Shown here: piece by piece, positions 27,301 through 33,866 of the stretch | Layout of the letters: each line of letters begins with the position of its first letter | Numbering within the stretch: position 1 is the stretch's first letter | NCBI RefSeq assembly: GCF_002214805.1 | Contig: NZ_CP019914.1 | Location: forward strand, 2,170,001 to 2,234,000 | Source: Brachyspira hampsonii | Lineage (GTDB): Bacteria > Spirochaetota > Brachyspiria > Brachyspirales > Brachyspiraceae | DNA: 64,000 nt | Reading direction: 5' to 3' | Made by a program: the position numbers and the translations under genes | The notes under the pieces: model-generated | Database searches by the model: none | The model's input: only the letters and a program-made list of their open reading frames with translations | Told to the model about the DNA's origin: nothing

Positions 27301-29488
27301 TTCAGAGCTTCAGGAAGAAGAAATAAAAGAAGAATTACCAGAACCTGCAGAAGAAGTAAAAGAAGAGAGTTCAGAGTTAAGTAATGATTATATATCTAAG
27401 ATGTATAATGATTATTTGCAAAATCAGGAATCTAATAATAATAAAGATGTTTCAAATGATGATTATATATCTAAGTTCCAAAAGATGAATGAGGAGTATA
27501 TAGAAAGCAGTAAAAAAGAAAGTGAAACAAAAGAAGCATCAGAACCTGCAGAAGATACAAAAGAAGAATTAAAATCTGATGAAACAACTTCAGAAATTCA
27601 TGAAGAAGCAAAAGAAGAGGAAGATATTCAAGAAGAAGTATCCGAACCATTAGAAGATATAAAAGAAGAATCAAAACTTGATGAAACAGCTTCAGAAACT
27701 CATGAAGAGGAAACAAAAGAGGAAGATATTCAAGAAGAAATATCAGAACCTGCAGAAGATACAAAAGAAGAAGAATCAAAACCTGATGAAACAAAAGAAG
27801 ATATATCAGAAGAAGAGATAATCAATAACGAAGAAGATCTTACAGAAGAAGATAAATCTATGATAGAAGGATATTTGGATAAAGTAGATAGCTCATCAGA
27901 GGATTTAACAGAAGAAGAAAAAGAATTATATCAAAATTATTTATCTAATTCTAGCGAATCTGATATAAAAGAAGAAGAATTGAAAGAAGAATCCATTTCC
28001 GAATCATCAGAAGATATAAAAGAAGAATCAAAACTTGATGAAACAGCTTCAGAAACTCATGAAGAGGAAATAAAAGAAGAAGATATTCAAGAAGAAATAT
28101 CAGAACCTGCAGAAGATACAAAAGAAGAATTAAAATCTGATGAAACAAAAGAAGATGTATCAGAAGAAGAGATAATCAATAACGAAGAAGATCTTACAGA
28201 AGAAGATAAATCCATGATAGAAGGATATTTGGATAAAGTAGATAGCTCATCAGAGGATTTAACAGAAGAAGAAAAAGAATTATATCAAAATTATTTATCT
28301 AATTCTAGCGAATCTGATATAAAAGAAGAAGAATTGAAAGAAGAATCCATTTCCGAATCATCAGAAGATATAAAAGAAGAATCAAAACTTGATGAAACAG
28401 CTTCAGAAACTCATGAAGAGGAAATAAAAGAAGAAGATATTCAAGAAGAAATATCAGAACCTGCAGAAGATACAAAAGAAGAAGAATTAAAATCTGATGA
28501 AACAAAAGAAGATGTATCAGAAGAAGAGATAATCAATAACGAAGAAGATCTTACAGAAGAAGATAAATCCATGATAGAAGGATATTTGGATAAAGTAGAT
28601 AGCTCATCAGAGGATTTAACAGAAGAAGAAAAAGAATTATATCAAAATTATTTATCTAATTCTAGCGAATCTGATATAAAAGAAGAAGAATTGAAAGAAG
28701 AATCCATTTCCGAATCATCAGAAGATATAAAAGAAGAATCAAAACTTGATGAAACAGCTTCAGAAACTCATGAAGAGGAAACAAAAGAAGAAGATATTCA
28801 AGAAGATGAATTATATGACGAAGATCATAATAATGAATTAAAAGAAGAAGTAAGCGATGAAGAATTAGAAGATCTTGTATATATAAATAATGTTCAAATA
28901 GATGAAATAAAAGATTCTGATTTGAATATGCTTGAAAATATTATTAGAGGTAATGATGAAGACGGCGTAGAGCTTATAAAAATAAATGATAAGATAAATG
29001 AAAATAATACTCAAGAAGATAATACCAAAGTAAAATCCTTAGAAAATTTTGATTCTATGGAAGAGCTTTTAAATAAGGAGACGAATATGTCTGAAGAAAA
29101 AGAATTAGAAACTATTGATAAAGAAAATCTAGATGATAATGTAGCAGTTGAAGAAGAATTTAGTTTGGGCGATGATAATGAACCTATACTAATGGAGGAT
29201 AGAAAACATTCAGAAGATGAAGAAGAAGATTTTGACGGAGAAATTACTCAATCTGATTTAGATTATGCTATTAAGCTATTCGAATCTGAAGAGGCTAGCG
29301 GACAAGTTAATGAGTATAGTTCTAAAGCTGATATACTATTATCAGAAAACGAAATTAATAAATTCAAAAAACTTTTTGGATACTTCAAAAATATTGTAGA
29401 AAAAATGTCTCCTGAAGATTTAAACGACTTTTCAAAAACAGAGTTCTACGATATGTATTCATCTTTATTTAGAAAATTTGGCGATTAA
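21371..29488 (+). CDS. Giant acidic repeat protein (about 2705 residues)
   Basis: Function unknown. There is no signal peptide or TM helix. Almost the whole length is Glu/Asp/Ser-rich and probably disordered. Repeat families in order: seven copies around MKEYTDEELLDADNILEEE (residues about 350-770), five of ELIDEGLSALEELENIE, five of SNDYISKMYNDYLQNQES with YISKFQKMNEEYIES, and five full NEEDLTEEDKSMIE(D/G)YLDKVD units followed by DLTEEEKELYQ. The last 80 residues look like a small helical domain ending YDMYSSLFRKFGD. The MKEY[S/T]DEELL core is shared with the GAF-like protein at 8500. The GTG at 21371 has GAAGAGAA upstream; a TTG at 21365 is the alternative. A cytoplasmic scaffold is possible but unsupported. 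Confidence 0.8.
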   Translation: MEKEFASIFESNKDISLDEYEINKLLEKTIEINENDFPVISIGNSDKESPKILAKITTKGYEEKDNSENINLEGSEEITNNAYSDEETKKYKNLQEALSLSENDIEGAGEIVDSEIDMSKLFPNADNTFKEEAKIEEESEKTSELTEEQSEIINNIYSKEENDIHKESEDESLEGYELSNIETVEDFSLDESFKKIDVSEYSDEDLLYNQLENDSEDSSNVEKSIEDENFNAEELNSLDNTLKELKIDNEKDVDIEDLISTDNFSNLEEDIKDESIRLGETDLNNLEDTLKDSSNNQNNTSKDLNIEDLISLGNFHDIEEHSDTSENNESASSLEETENIEESIDENTEEESDLDMKEYTDEELLDINNILEEEASDLEVTEEPVKNNESLSSSGETENTEESDLDMKEYTDEELLDSDNILEEETSDVEVTEEPVKDNESSSSLDETENTEESIDEDTEEESDLEMKEYTDEELLDADNILEEEASDLEVTEEPVKDNESASSLEETENIEESIDEDTEEESDLEMKEYTDEELLDADNILEEETSDVEVTEEPVKNNESLSSSDETENTEESDLDMKEYTDEELLDADNILEEETSDVEVTEEPAENNESLSSSEETENIEEELIDEGLSALEELENIEESIDEGTSEEESAPQKEESDLEMKEYTDEELLDADNILEEEASDVEVTEEPAENNESLSSSEETENTEEELIDEGLSALEELENIEESIDEGTSEEESAPQKEESDLEMKEYTDEELLDADNILEEEASDVEVTEEPAENNESLSSSEEIENTEEELIDEGLSALEELENIEKSIDEGTSEEESASPKEESEDIEEELIDEGLSALEELENIEESIDEGTSEEESEDIEEELIDEGLSALEELENIEKSIDEGTAEEEYVKDSDASEINNELSLDKYTLIELEDGTKIKRTSYAKDNIDVDDSKFSDEQNYVVQHIYTEEQDTLMKEVSEKDALTEEELEDIDCVEEFDLNTFFNNQKINSNNNDEIEVPDLYDDISVIIDNDDSLLIDDEIELPEIDDEEPKEVNLIKEDNLKEDEISIQYNDRNVVVPDIDNVDYIDESNYITEIDNDDDIIQLSGNELDLITRDVAIESSSNEEDITDDYRENNYTMSEVSDKELEEIDDGYVNENEEDITDDYRENNYSMSEISDEELEEIKDEELTSELQAEEIDEIKEEIDEPTEESKPEELTSQSQEEDIKTDEITSEVQEEEIKEELPEPAEELEEESSEEIINNEEDLTEEDKSMIEDYLDKVDSSSEDLTEEEKELYQSYLSNPSDSEINEELKDESVSESLEESKPEELISQSQEEDTKTDEITSEVQEEEIKEELPEPAEELEEESSEEIINNEEDLTEEDKSMIEDYLDKVDSSSEDLTEEEKELYQSYLSNPSDSEINEELKDESVSESLEESKPEELISQSQEEDTKTDEITSEVQEEEIKEESATESISVPEEKEDSSELSNDYISKMYNDYLQNQESNNKDVSNDDYISKFQKMNEEYIESSKKENEIKEELSNPEEELKEESSEYTINNEEDLTEEEKTDEITSEVQEEEIKEELPEPAEELKEESATESISAQEEKEESSELSNDYISKMYNDYLQNQESNNKDVSNDDYISKFQKMNEEYIESSKKESETKEEDLTEEEKTDEITSEVQEEEIKEELSEPAEELEEESATESISYPEEKEESSELSNDYISKMYNDYLQNQESNNNKDVSNDDYISKFQKMNEEYIESIKKESEIKEESSEDTINNEEDLTEEEKELYKSYLSNLTDSEIKEELKDESVFESSEDIKEESKPDEITSETQEEEIKEELSEPAEELEEESATESISAPEEKEESSELSNDYISKMYNDYLQNQESNSKDVSNDDYISKFQKMNEEYIESSKKESEKKEASEPAEELKEESSKDTINNEEDLTEEEKELYKSYLSNSADSEIKEELKDESVSESLEDIKEESKPDEITSELQEEEIKEELPEPAEEVKEESSELSNDYISKMYNDYLQNQESNNNKDVSNDDYISKFQKMNEEYIESSKKESETKEASEPAEDTKEELKSDETTSEIHEEAKEEEDIQEEVSEPLEDIKEESKLDETASETHEEETKEEDIQEEISEPAEDTKEEESKPDETKEDISEEEIINNEEDLTEEDKSMIEGYLDKVDSSSEDLTEEEKELYQNYLSNSSESDIKEEELKEESISESSEDIKEESKLDETASETHEEEIKEEDIQEEISEPAEDTKEELKSDETKEDVSEEEIINNEEDLTEEDKSMIEGYLDKVDSSSEDLTEEEKELYQNYLSNSSESDIKEEELKEESISESSEDIKEESKLDETASETHEEEIKEEDIQEEISEPAEDTKEEELKSDETKEDVSEEEIINNEEDLTEEDKSMIEGYLDKVDSSSEDLTEEEKELYQNYLSNSSESDIKEEELKEESISESSEDIKEESKLDETASETHEEETKEEDIQEDELYDEDHNNELKEEVSDEELEDLVYINNVQIDEIKDSDLNMLENIIRGNDEDGVELIKINDKINENNTQEDNTKVKSLENFDSMEELLNKETNMSEEKELETIDKENLDDNVAVEEEFSLGDDNEPILMEDRKHSEDEEEDFDGEITQSDLDYAIKLFESEEASGQVNEYSSKADILLSENEINKFKKLFGYFKNIVEKMSPEDLNDFSKTEFYDMYSSLFRKFGD
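22420..24070 (+). repeat. First acidic repeat block of the giant gene
   Basis: Seven MKEYTDEELL units are interleaved with EVTEEP(V/A) and ELIDEGLSALEELENIE units. Unit lengths vary (about 50-86 residues), with the longest, nearly identical ones at 23200-23760. Confidence 0.9.
24990..28820 (+). repeat. Second acidic repeat block of the giant gene
   Basis: A 336-bp unit is repeated essentially without change at about 25075 and 25411. Later, 354-bp and 357-bp units follow one another from about 27871 (repeat marks at 27871, 28225 and 28582). Five SNDYISKMYNDY units lie between. All unit lengths are multiples of three. Confidence 0.9.
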
Positions 29489-29508
29489 AATTAATTTTTT
29501 CTCAAATA

Positions 29509-29542
29509 AAAAAAGGGGCTTATTAAAAAAAGTCCCTTTTTT
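29509..29542. terminator. Bidirectional intrinsic terminator between the giant gene and pyrR
   Basis: AAAAAAGGGGCT and AGTCCCTTTTTT form a 12-pair stem with one G-U and T-runs on both strands, serving two convergent genes. Confidence 0.8.
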
Positions 29543-29561
29543 ATTACTAATAATTATATTT

Positions 29562-30089
29562 TTAATTTCTATCTTTTAGAAGAACTAGATCCTCTCCTTC
29601 CAATTCCTTTACTCTTACAGATACATATTGATCTTGAGGAACATTAAGAGCAAGTCCTACATAATTTGCGGATATAGGAAGTTCTCTTCCAAATCTATCA
29701 ACTAAAACTAGTAAAGATACTTTTTTCGGTCTACCATAATCAAATAGAGCATTCAGAGCCGCTCTGATTGTTCTTCCTGTATAAAGTACATCATCAACAA
29801 GAAGTATAGTTTTTCCTGTAATATCAAAAGGTATATCAGTCTCTTTGATTTCTGGGAATTCAGAGAGAGAAGATAGATCATCTCTGTAAAGATTAATATC
29901 TATTGCTCCAATAGGCAGTTCTTTTTTTATTTTTTCTTCTAGAAGTTTTTTTAATCTTATTCCTAAAAAATCGCCTCTTCTTCTTATACCCACAATAGCG
30001 AGCTTTTCCATATCTTCTTTTTCAATGATTTCCGCAGCAAGTCTAGGGAGAACTTTTTCATATTCTTCAGCTTTTAGTAAAACTCTCAT
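29562..30089 (-). CDS. pyrR: PyrR bifunctional regulator / uracil phosphoribosyltransferase
   Basis: A type I phosphoribosyltransferase-fold protein that, in Bacillus, binds pyr mRNA and makes UMP from uracil and PRPP. The 175 residues have the PRPP motif TILLVDDVLYTGRTIRAAL (about 92-110), the early IVGIRRRGDFLG loop and the RFGRELPI segment typical of PyrR. No pyrimidine biosynthesis gene is adjacent. Whether it regulates RNA or only salvages uracil cannot be told here. Confidence 0.92.
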   Translation of the reverse strand: MRVLLKAEEYEKVLPRLAAEIIEKEDMEKLAIVGIRRRGDFLGIRLKKLLEEKIKKELPIGAIDINLYRDDLSSLSEFPEIKETDIPFDITGKTILLVDDVLYTGRTIRAALNALFDYGRPKKVSLLVLVDRFGRELPISANYVGLALNVPQDQYVSVRVKELEGEDLVLLKDRN

Positions 30090-30211
30090 TTTATACTCCT
30101 TTGATATTTAAGATGATTACCTATGAAATGTTGTATGTAATCTTTAAAATTATAACGATTAAAGCAAAAAAAATCAATATAATATTTTTTTACTTTTGCA
30201 TAAAAAATATG

Positions 30212-30238
30212 TTAAGTGTTTTTTTAGTTTACCGATAT
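30212..30238 (+). promoter_or_regulatory. Sigma-28 (FliA)-type flagellar promoter upstream of fliL
   Basis: TTAAGTGT (30212-30219), exactly 11 nt, then ACCGATAT (30231-30238) match TAAAGTTT-N11-GCCGATAA well. It lies 106 bp before the fliL ATG. A nearby inverted repeat, ACAGTAAAA/TTTTACTGT (about 30250-30300), lies in the resulting leader. Confidence 0.55.
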
Positions 30239-30343
30239 TATATATAAGGACAGTAAAAAGTTAAAGTTAACATAAGAGTTGCTAATTTTATTTTACTGTT
30301 ATATAATTGAAAATAAACATATTAATTTAAGTGAGGAAATTAT

Positions 30344-30892
30344 ATGGCAGACGAAGAAAACTTAGACTTGGAAGAAGGCGAGGAAGAAGGAGAACAAGCC
30401 GAAGCTGCACCAAAGAAGAAATTTGGTTTAAGCCCTATGATTGTTAAAATCCTTATGGGAATTGCTGCCATTTTAGTTGTGGCTTTAATATCCGGGCTTA
30501 TAGCATTTTTTGTATCTAAAAGTGTAGGAAAAGCTGCAGGAGTACAGGGCGGTGTTGTTGATGATATGGTAAAACAGCCACCACCATCAATCTATCGTAT
30601 AGATCCAGAGTTTAATGTAAACACTGCAGATATGGATGTGGCAAGATATGTAAAAGTAAGTATTATATTAACTTATACTACTAATACTAAACAGCTTGCA
30701 GTAGAACTTCCAGAAAGATTCTATATGATAAGAGATAGAATTACAACTATACTTAGTTCTTATACTTATGATCAGTTGAGAACTAATGAGGGCAGAGATC
30801 AGTTAAAAGCTGATATTAAGCGGGAAATTAATAGTATGCTTAGAAATGGTCAAATAGATGGTATATTATTTGATAACTTCTTGTTAAGCTAA
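30344..30892 (+). CDS. fliL: Flagellar basal body-associated protein FliL
   Basis: FliL is an inner-membrane protein around the stator. The 182 residues have an acidic cytoplasmic N terminus (1-26), one TM helix (about 33-57, VKILMGIAAILVVALISGLI) and a periplasmic stomatin-like domain with the usual ending (REINSMLRNGQIDGILFDNF). GTGAGGA precedes the ATG. fliM follows 47 bp later, and the order fliL-fliM-fliY is standard in flagellar operons. A sigma-28-type promoter lies upstream. Confidence 0.93.
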   Translation: MADEENLDLEEGEEEGEQAEAAPKKKFGLSPMIVKILMGIAAILVVALISGLIAFFVSKSVGKAAGVQGGVVDDMVKQPPPSIYRIDPEFNVNTADMDVARYVKVSIILTYTTNTKQLAVELPERFYMIRDRITTILSSYTYDQLRTNEGRDQLKADIKREINSMLRNGQIDGILFDNFLLS

Positions 30893-30939
30893 TGCTAAAT
30901 ACTAACTAATGGAAAAAATTATAAGAGAAGGATATTCGT

Positions 30940-31971
30940 ATGACAGAAGTATTGTCACAAAGCGAAATAGATGCGTTGTTAAGTGCTATATCATCTGGTG
31001 AAAGTTTAGATAATATTGATACTAAACGTGTAGAAGTAGAGCATAGAAAGATAAAGATATACGACTTTAAACGTCCCGATAAGTTTTCAAAAGACCAAAT
31101 CAGAACGCTTCAGATGATGCATGAAAACTTTGCTCGTGTAACTACAACTTCATTATCAGCACAATTGAGAACTTTGGTAGGTATTCACGTAGCAAGTGTA
31201 GATCAGCTTACTTATGAAGAGTTTATAAGAAGTGTTAGTAATCCTTCTACTTTGGCTATTGTAAGTATGGATCCTTTGAAAGGAAGTTCCATATTAGAGA
31301 TTGACCCATCTATTACTTTTACTATTATTGATAGATTATTTGGGGGACCTGGTGAAAGTCCTAAGAATTTAAATAGAGAGCTTACAGATATTGAGTTATC
31401 AGTTATGGAAGGTATTATAGTAAGAATACTAGGTAACTTAAGGGAGGCTTGGTCTCAGGTAATAGATTTAAGACCTCGTTTGGGTTCTATAGAAACTAAC
31501 CCTCAGTTTGCTCAGATGGTTAGCCCTAATGATATGGTTGTACTTATTACTTTGGAAACTAAGGTAGCTGATGTGGAAGGTATGATGAATTTTTGTATAC
31601 CGTATATTACTATTGAGCCTATACTTTCTAAGTTTTCAGCTCAGTATTGGTATGCATCTATTAGAAGAGGAAGCACTAGCGAAAATTTAAAGATAATAAA
31701 AGAAAAATTACAAAATATATTTGTTGAAACTTCGGCGGAACTTGGATCTATGCAATTACCGCTATCAGACATTCTCAATCTTCAGAAAGGCGATGTTGTT
31801 AAATTTACTGATACTAAGATTACAGATCCTGTCATATTCAAGATAGGAAACAGAAAGAAATTCTTATGCCGTCCTGGTATATCAGGAAGCAGAATGGCTG
31901 TACAGCTTACAGGTGTTATGGATGGAGAGGCTGATATAACCGAAGACGATTTATTAAAAGAGGAGGATTAA
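30940..31971 (+). CDS. fliM: Flagellar motor switch protein FliM
   Basis: FliM forms the C-ring with FliG and FliN and binds CheY-P. The 343 residues begin with the CheY-binding peptide LSQSEIDALLSAI. The middle CheC-like domain has the FGGPGE motif (about 130), and a C-terminal SpoA domain (LPLSDILNLQKGDVVKF) completes the family pattern. AGAAGGA precedes the ATG. fliY starts four bases after its stop, with AGGAGG at the end of fliM. Confidence 0.96.
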   Translation: MTEVLSQSEIDALLSAISSGESLDNIDTKRVEVEHRKIKIYDFKRPDKFSKDQIRTLQMMHENFARVTTTSLSAQLRTLVGIHVASVDQLTYEEFIRSVSNPSTLAIVSMDPLKGSSILEIDPSITFTIIDRLFGGPGESPKNLNRELTDIELSVMEGIIVRILGNLREAWSQVIDLRPRLGSIETNPQFAQMVSPNDMVVLITLETKVADVEGMMNFCIPYITIEPILSKFSAQYWYASIRRGSTSENLKIIKEKLQNIFVETSAELGSMQLPLSDILNLQKGDVVKFTDTKITDPVIFKIGNRKKFLCRPGISGSRMAVQLTGVMDGEADITEDDLLKEED

Positions 31972-31975
31972 GGTT

Positions 31976-33052
31976 ATGATGAGTGACGGTGCATTATCTC
32001 AAGACGAAATAGAAGCTTTGCTAAAAGGTGCCGATGATGCTTTTGGAAGCGATGCTTCTAAGGCATCTGGTAATGGCGGCGGTAATGTAGATAAACAACT
32101 TTTTAATGAAGCTGCTAAAATGATAGCTGAAAATCAAGCCTTTTCACTATCATCTATTTCTACTAAGACTGTATCCATTACTAATATTACAACTACAGTT
32201 GGCGATGTTAATAATTTACATCAAATGCTTTCTGGTAAAATGATAGAGGCTAAGGTTGGTTATACAGGTTCTATCACAGGAAATGTTTACTACTTCATGG
32301 GGGAAAATGAGGCTTTAATAGTTGCTTCTCTTATGATGGGACAAAAAGAAGCTGCTTTAAATGATATGGTAGCTCAGGTACTAAAAGAGGCTTTCTCCCA
32401 AATGGTTGGAGTTTCTGACAGTGCTTTATCATCAAGATTTGGAGGAAGTTTTACTAACTCTCCTATAGAAACTTCTATATTAGAAGATGCTTTCAGTATT
32501 AATATACCGGGTCCTTTAGCTATAGTAAGCGGTTCGCTTTCTATTGAAGGAGAAGTGGAAAATGCTCCTTATGTATTTGCTTTAGAACTGCCTTTATTAC
32601 AAAGCCTTTTAGGTTCTGCCTCTAGTAATACTGCTGCTCCTGCTTCCGGAGGAAATACACCAAATGCCGGAGCTGCTAATAATTCTATGTCAGGACTTGT
32701 AGATAATCAAGCATTTGATTCAGGTCCTCAATTAGGTGTGCAGCATGCTGAGTTTAACTCTCTAATGCCTGCTTCTGATGTACAGGGAACAGGAAATATC
32801 GGTCTGCTCATGGATGTAACCATGAATATGACTGTAGAGCTTGGAAGAGCTACTATGACTATTAGAGATATATTGGGACTTGGCGAAGGTTCTATTATAG
32901 AGCTTCAGAAATTAGCTGGTGAGCCTGTAGATTTGCTTGTTAATGGTAAGTTAATAGCAAAAGGTGAGGTTGTAGTTATAGATGAAAACTTCGGTGTTCG
33001 TGTTACTGATATTATTAACCCTATGGACAGACTTACTAATAAACCTAGATAA
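31976..33052 (+). CDS. fliY: Flagellar motor switch protein FliY (FliN with CheC-like domain)
   Basis: The 358 residues start with a CheY-binding-type peptide (LSQDEIEALLKG). A CheC/FliY domain follows (about 40-215), then a Gly/Ala/Asn-rich linker and a C-terminal SpoA domain ([19 protein letters not shown]). In the phosphatase motif ExxN the Glu is E138, but Ser141 replaces Asn (KEAFSQMVG), so catalysis by this site is doubtful. AGGAGG lies 9 bases before the first ATG. A terminator follows the gene. The C-terminal domain is nearly duplicated by fliN at 33190. Confidence 0.92.
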   Translation: MMSDGALSQDEIEALLKGADDAFGSDASKASGNGGGNVDKQLFNEAAKMIAENQAFSLSSISTKTVSITNITTTVGDVNNLHQMLSGKMIEAKVGYTGSITGNVYYFMGENEALIVASLMMGQKEAALNDMVAQVLKEAFSQMVGVSDSALSSRFGGSFTNSPIETSILEDAFSINIPGPLAIVSGSLSIEGEVENAPYVFALELPLLQSLLGSASSNTAAPASGGNTPNAGAANNSMSGLVDNQAFDSGPQLGVQHAEFNSLMPASDVQGTGNIGLLMDVTMNMTVELGRATMTIRDILGLGEGSIIELQKLAGEPVDLLVNGKLIAKGEVVVIDENFGVRVTDIINPMDRLTNKPR

Positions 33053-33080
33053 TATAAGTTAAATAATTACCAATATTAAT

Positions 33081-33110
33081 AAAAGCGGGAAATAATTTCC
33101 CGCTTTTTTA
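33081..33110 (+). terminator. Terminator of fliL-fliM-fliY
   Basis: AAAAGCGGGAAA and TTTCCCGCTTTTTT form a perfect GC-containing stem followed by T6. Confidence 0.9.
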
Positions 33111-33128
33111 TTTTTTATAATAATATAA

Positions 33129-33156
33129 TTGAAATTATTGCATAAAAGTATATAAT
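33129..33156 (+). promoter_or_regulatory. Promoter of the separate fliN gene
   Basis: TTGAAA (33129-33134), a 16-nt spacer and TATAAT (33151-33156) lie 33 bp before the ATG, after the terminator of the preceding operon. Confidence 0.55.
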
Positions 33157-33189
33157 ATAGATATATTAGTATAATATAGAAGTAAAATA

Positions 33190-33489
33190 ATGAGTAATGT
33201 AGACAATAAAAATTCTAATAGTGTTCCTTCTAATAACATCGGTTTATTGATGGATGTTACTATAAATGTAACAGTAGAACTTGGAAGGGCTCGTTTGAGT
33301 ATTAGAGAAATATTAGGACTAGGAGAGGGTTCTATCATAGAACTTCAAAAGCTGGCAGGTGAGCCTGTAGATTTGCTTGTTAATGGTAAATTAATAGCTA
33401 AAGGTGAAGTTGTAGTTATAGATGAATGCTTCGGAGTAAGAGTTACGGATATTGTTGATTCTTTATACAATATTGATAAAAATAAATAA
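33190..33489 (+). CDS. fliN: Second flagellar motor switch protein FliN (SpoA domain only)
   Basis: The 99-residue protein has a short polar N terminus and one SpoA domain. From NIGLLMDVT to VRVTDI it is almost identical to the C-terminal domain of FliY, with a long identical stretch from GEGSIIELQ through KGEVVVIDE. It lacks the CheC-like part and the CheY-binding peptide. It has its own promoter and is separated from fliY by a terminator. The high identity suggests a recent duplication or gene conversion; it could assemble into the C-ring as a short FliN. Confidence 0.88.
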   Translation: MSNVDNKNSNSVPSNNIGLLMDVTINVTVELGRARLSIREILGLGEGSIIELQKLAGEPVDLLVNGKLIAKGEVVVIDECFGVRVTDIVDSLYNIDKNK

Positions 33490-33594
33490 TATGTATTTTT
33501 TATTAATTCATTAATTTTTCAGTTCAGTAATAAAATATAATTTTTTATATCTATAATAAAAAATCTTTTTTATTAAAAAATAGTGCGGTTTTTC

Positions 33595-33623
33595 TTGACT
33601 TTTGCTATATTATTACATATAAT
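33595..33623 (+). promoter_or_regulatory. Near-consensus promoter before a 38-codon ORF
   Basis: TTGACT (33595-33600), 17 nt and TATAAT (33618-33623). The transcript would start about 30 nt before the small ORF at 33659 and run toward the dap genes. No clear terminator is seen in 33490-33594 or 33776-33866. Confidence 0.65.
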
Positions 33624-33658
33624 AATATTACTATAAATAAAAATTTAAGGAGTTTAGA

Positions 33659-33775
33659 ATGTACATTTCATTCACCTGTAATACAGGCCGTTCATATAAT
33701 CATTCAAATATATGCTTTCAATTTTCTAAATTCTATAAATCTTCAAAACGCAATCTTTCAAAATCTAAGAAGTAA
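33659..33775 (+). CDS. Possible 38-residue small protein or leader peptide upstream of the dap genes
   Basis: An ATG preceded by AAGGAG and a near-consensus promoter opens a 38-codon frame ending in KSSKRNLSKSKK. Seven of 38 residues are Lys and eight are Ser, with two Lys codons just before the stop. It lies 91 bp upstream of the lysine/diaminopimelate genes, so a lysine-sensing leader is conceivable. However, I find no clear terminator/antiterminator pair after it. The coding evidence is only the promoter and ribosome site. Confidence 0.4.
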   Translation: MYISFTCNTGRSYNHSNICFQFSKFYKSSKRNLSKSKK

Positions 33776-33866
33776 TCTTTTTAATAATTCTAAAATTAAT
33801 AATAATTTATATAATAATATTTTATATCTATATGGTATAATTGTTTTTTACAGAGGTGTTTAAATA

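Noticed and set aside
33490-33866. Lysine riboswitch before the dap genes
   Set aside because: I looked for the conserved lysine-riboswitch core and for a terminator stem and found neither; only a promoter and a short ORF are visible.
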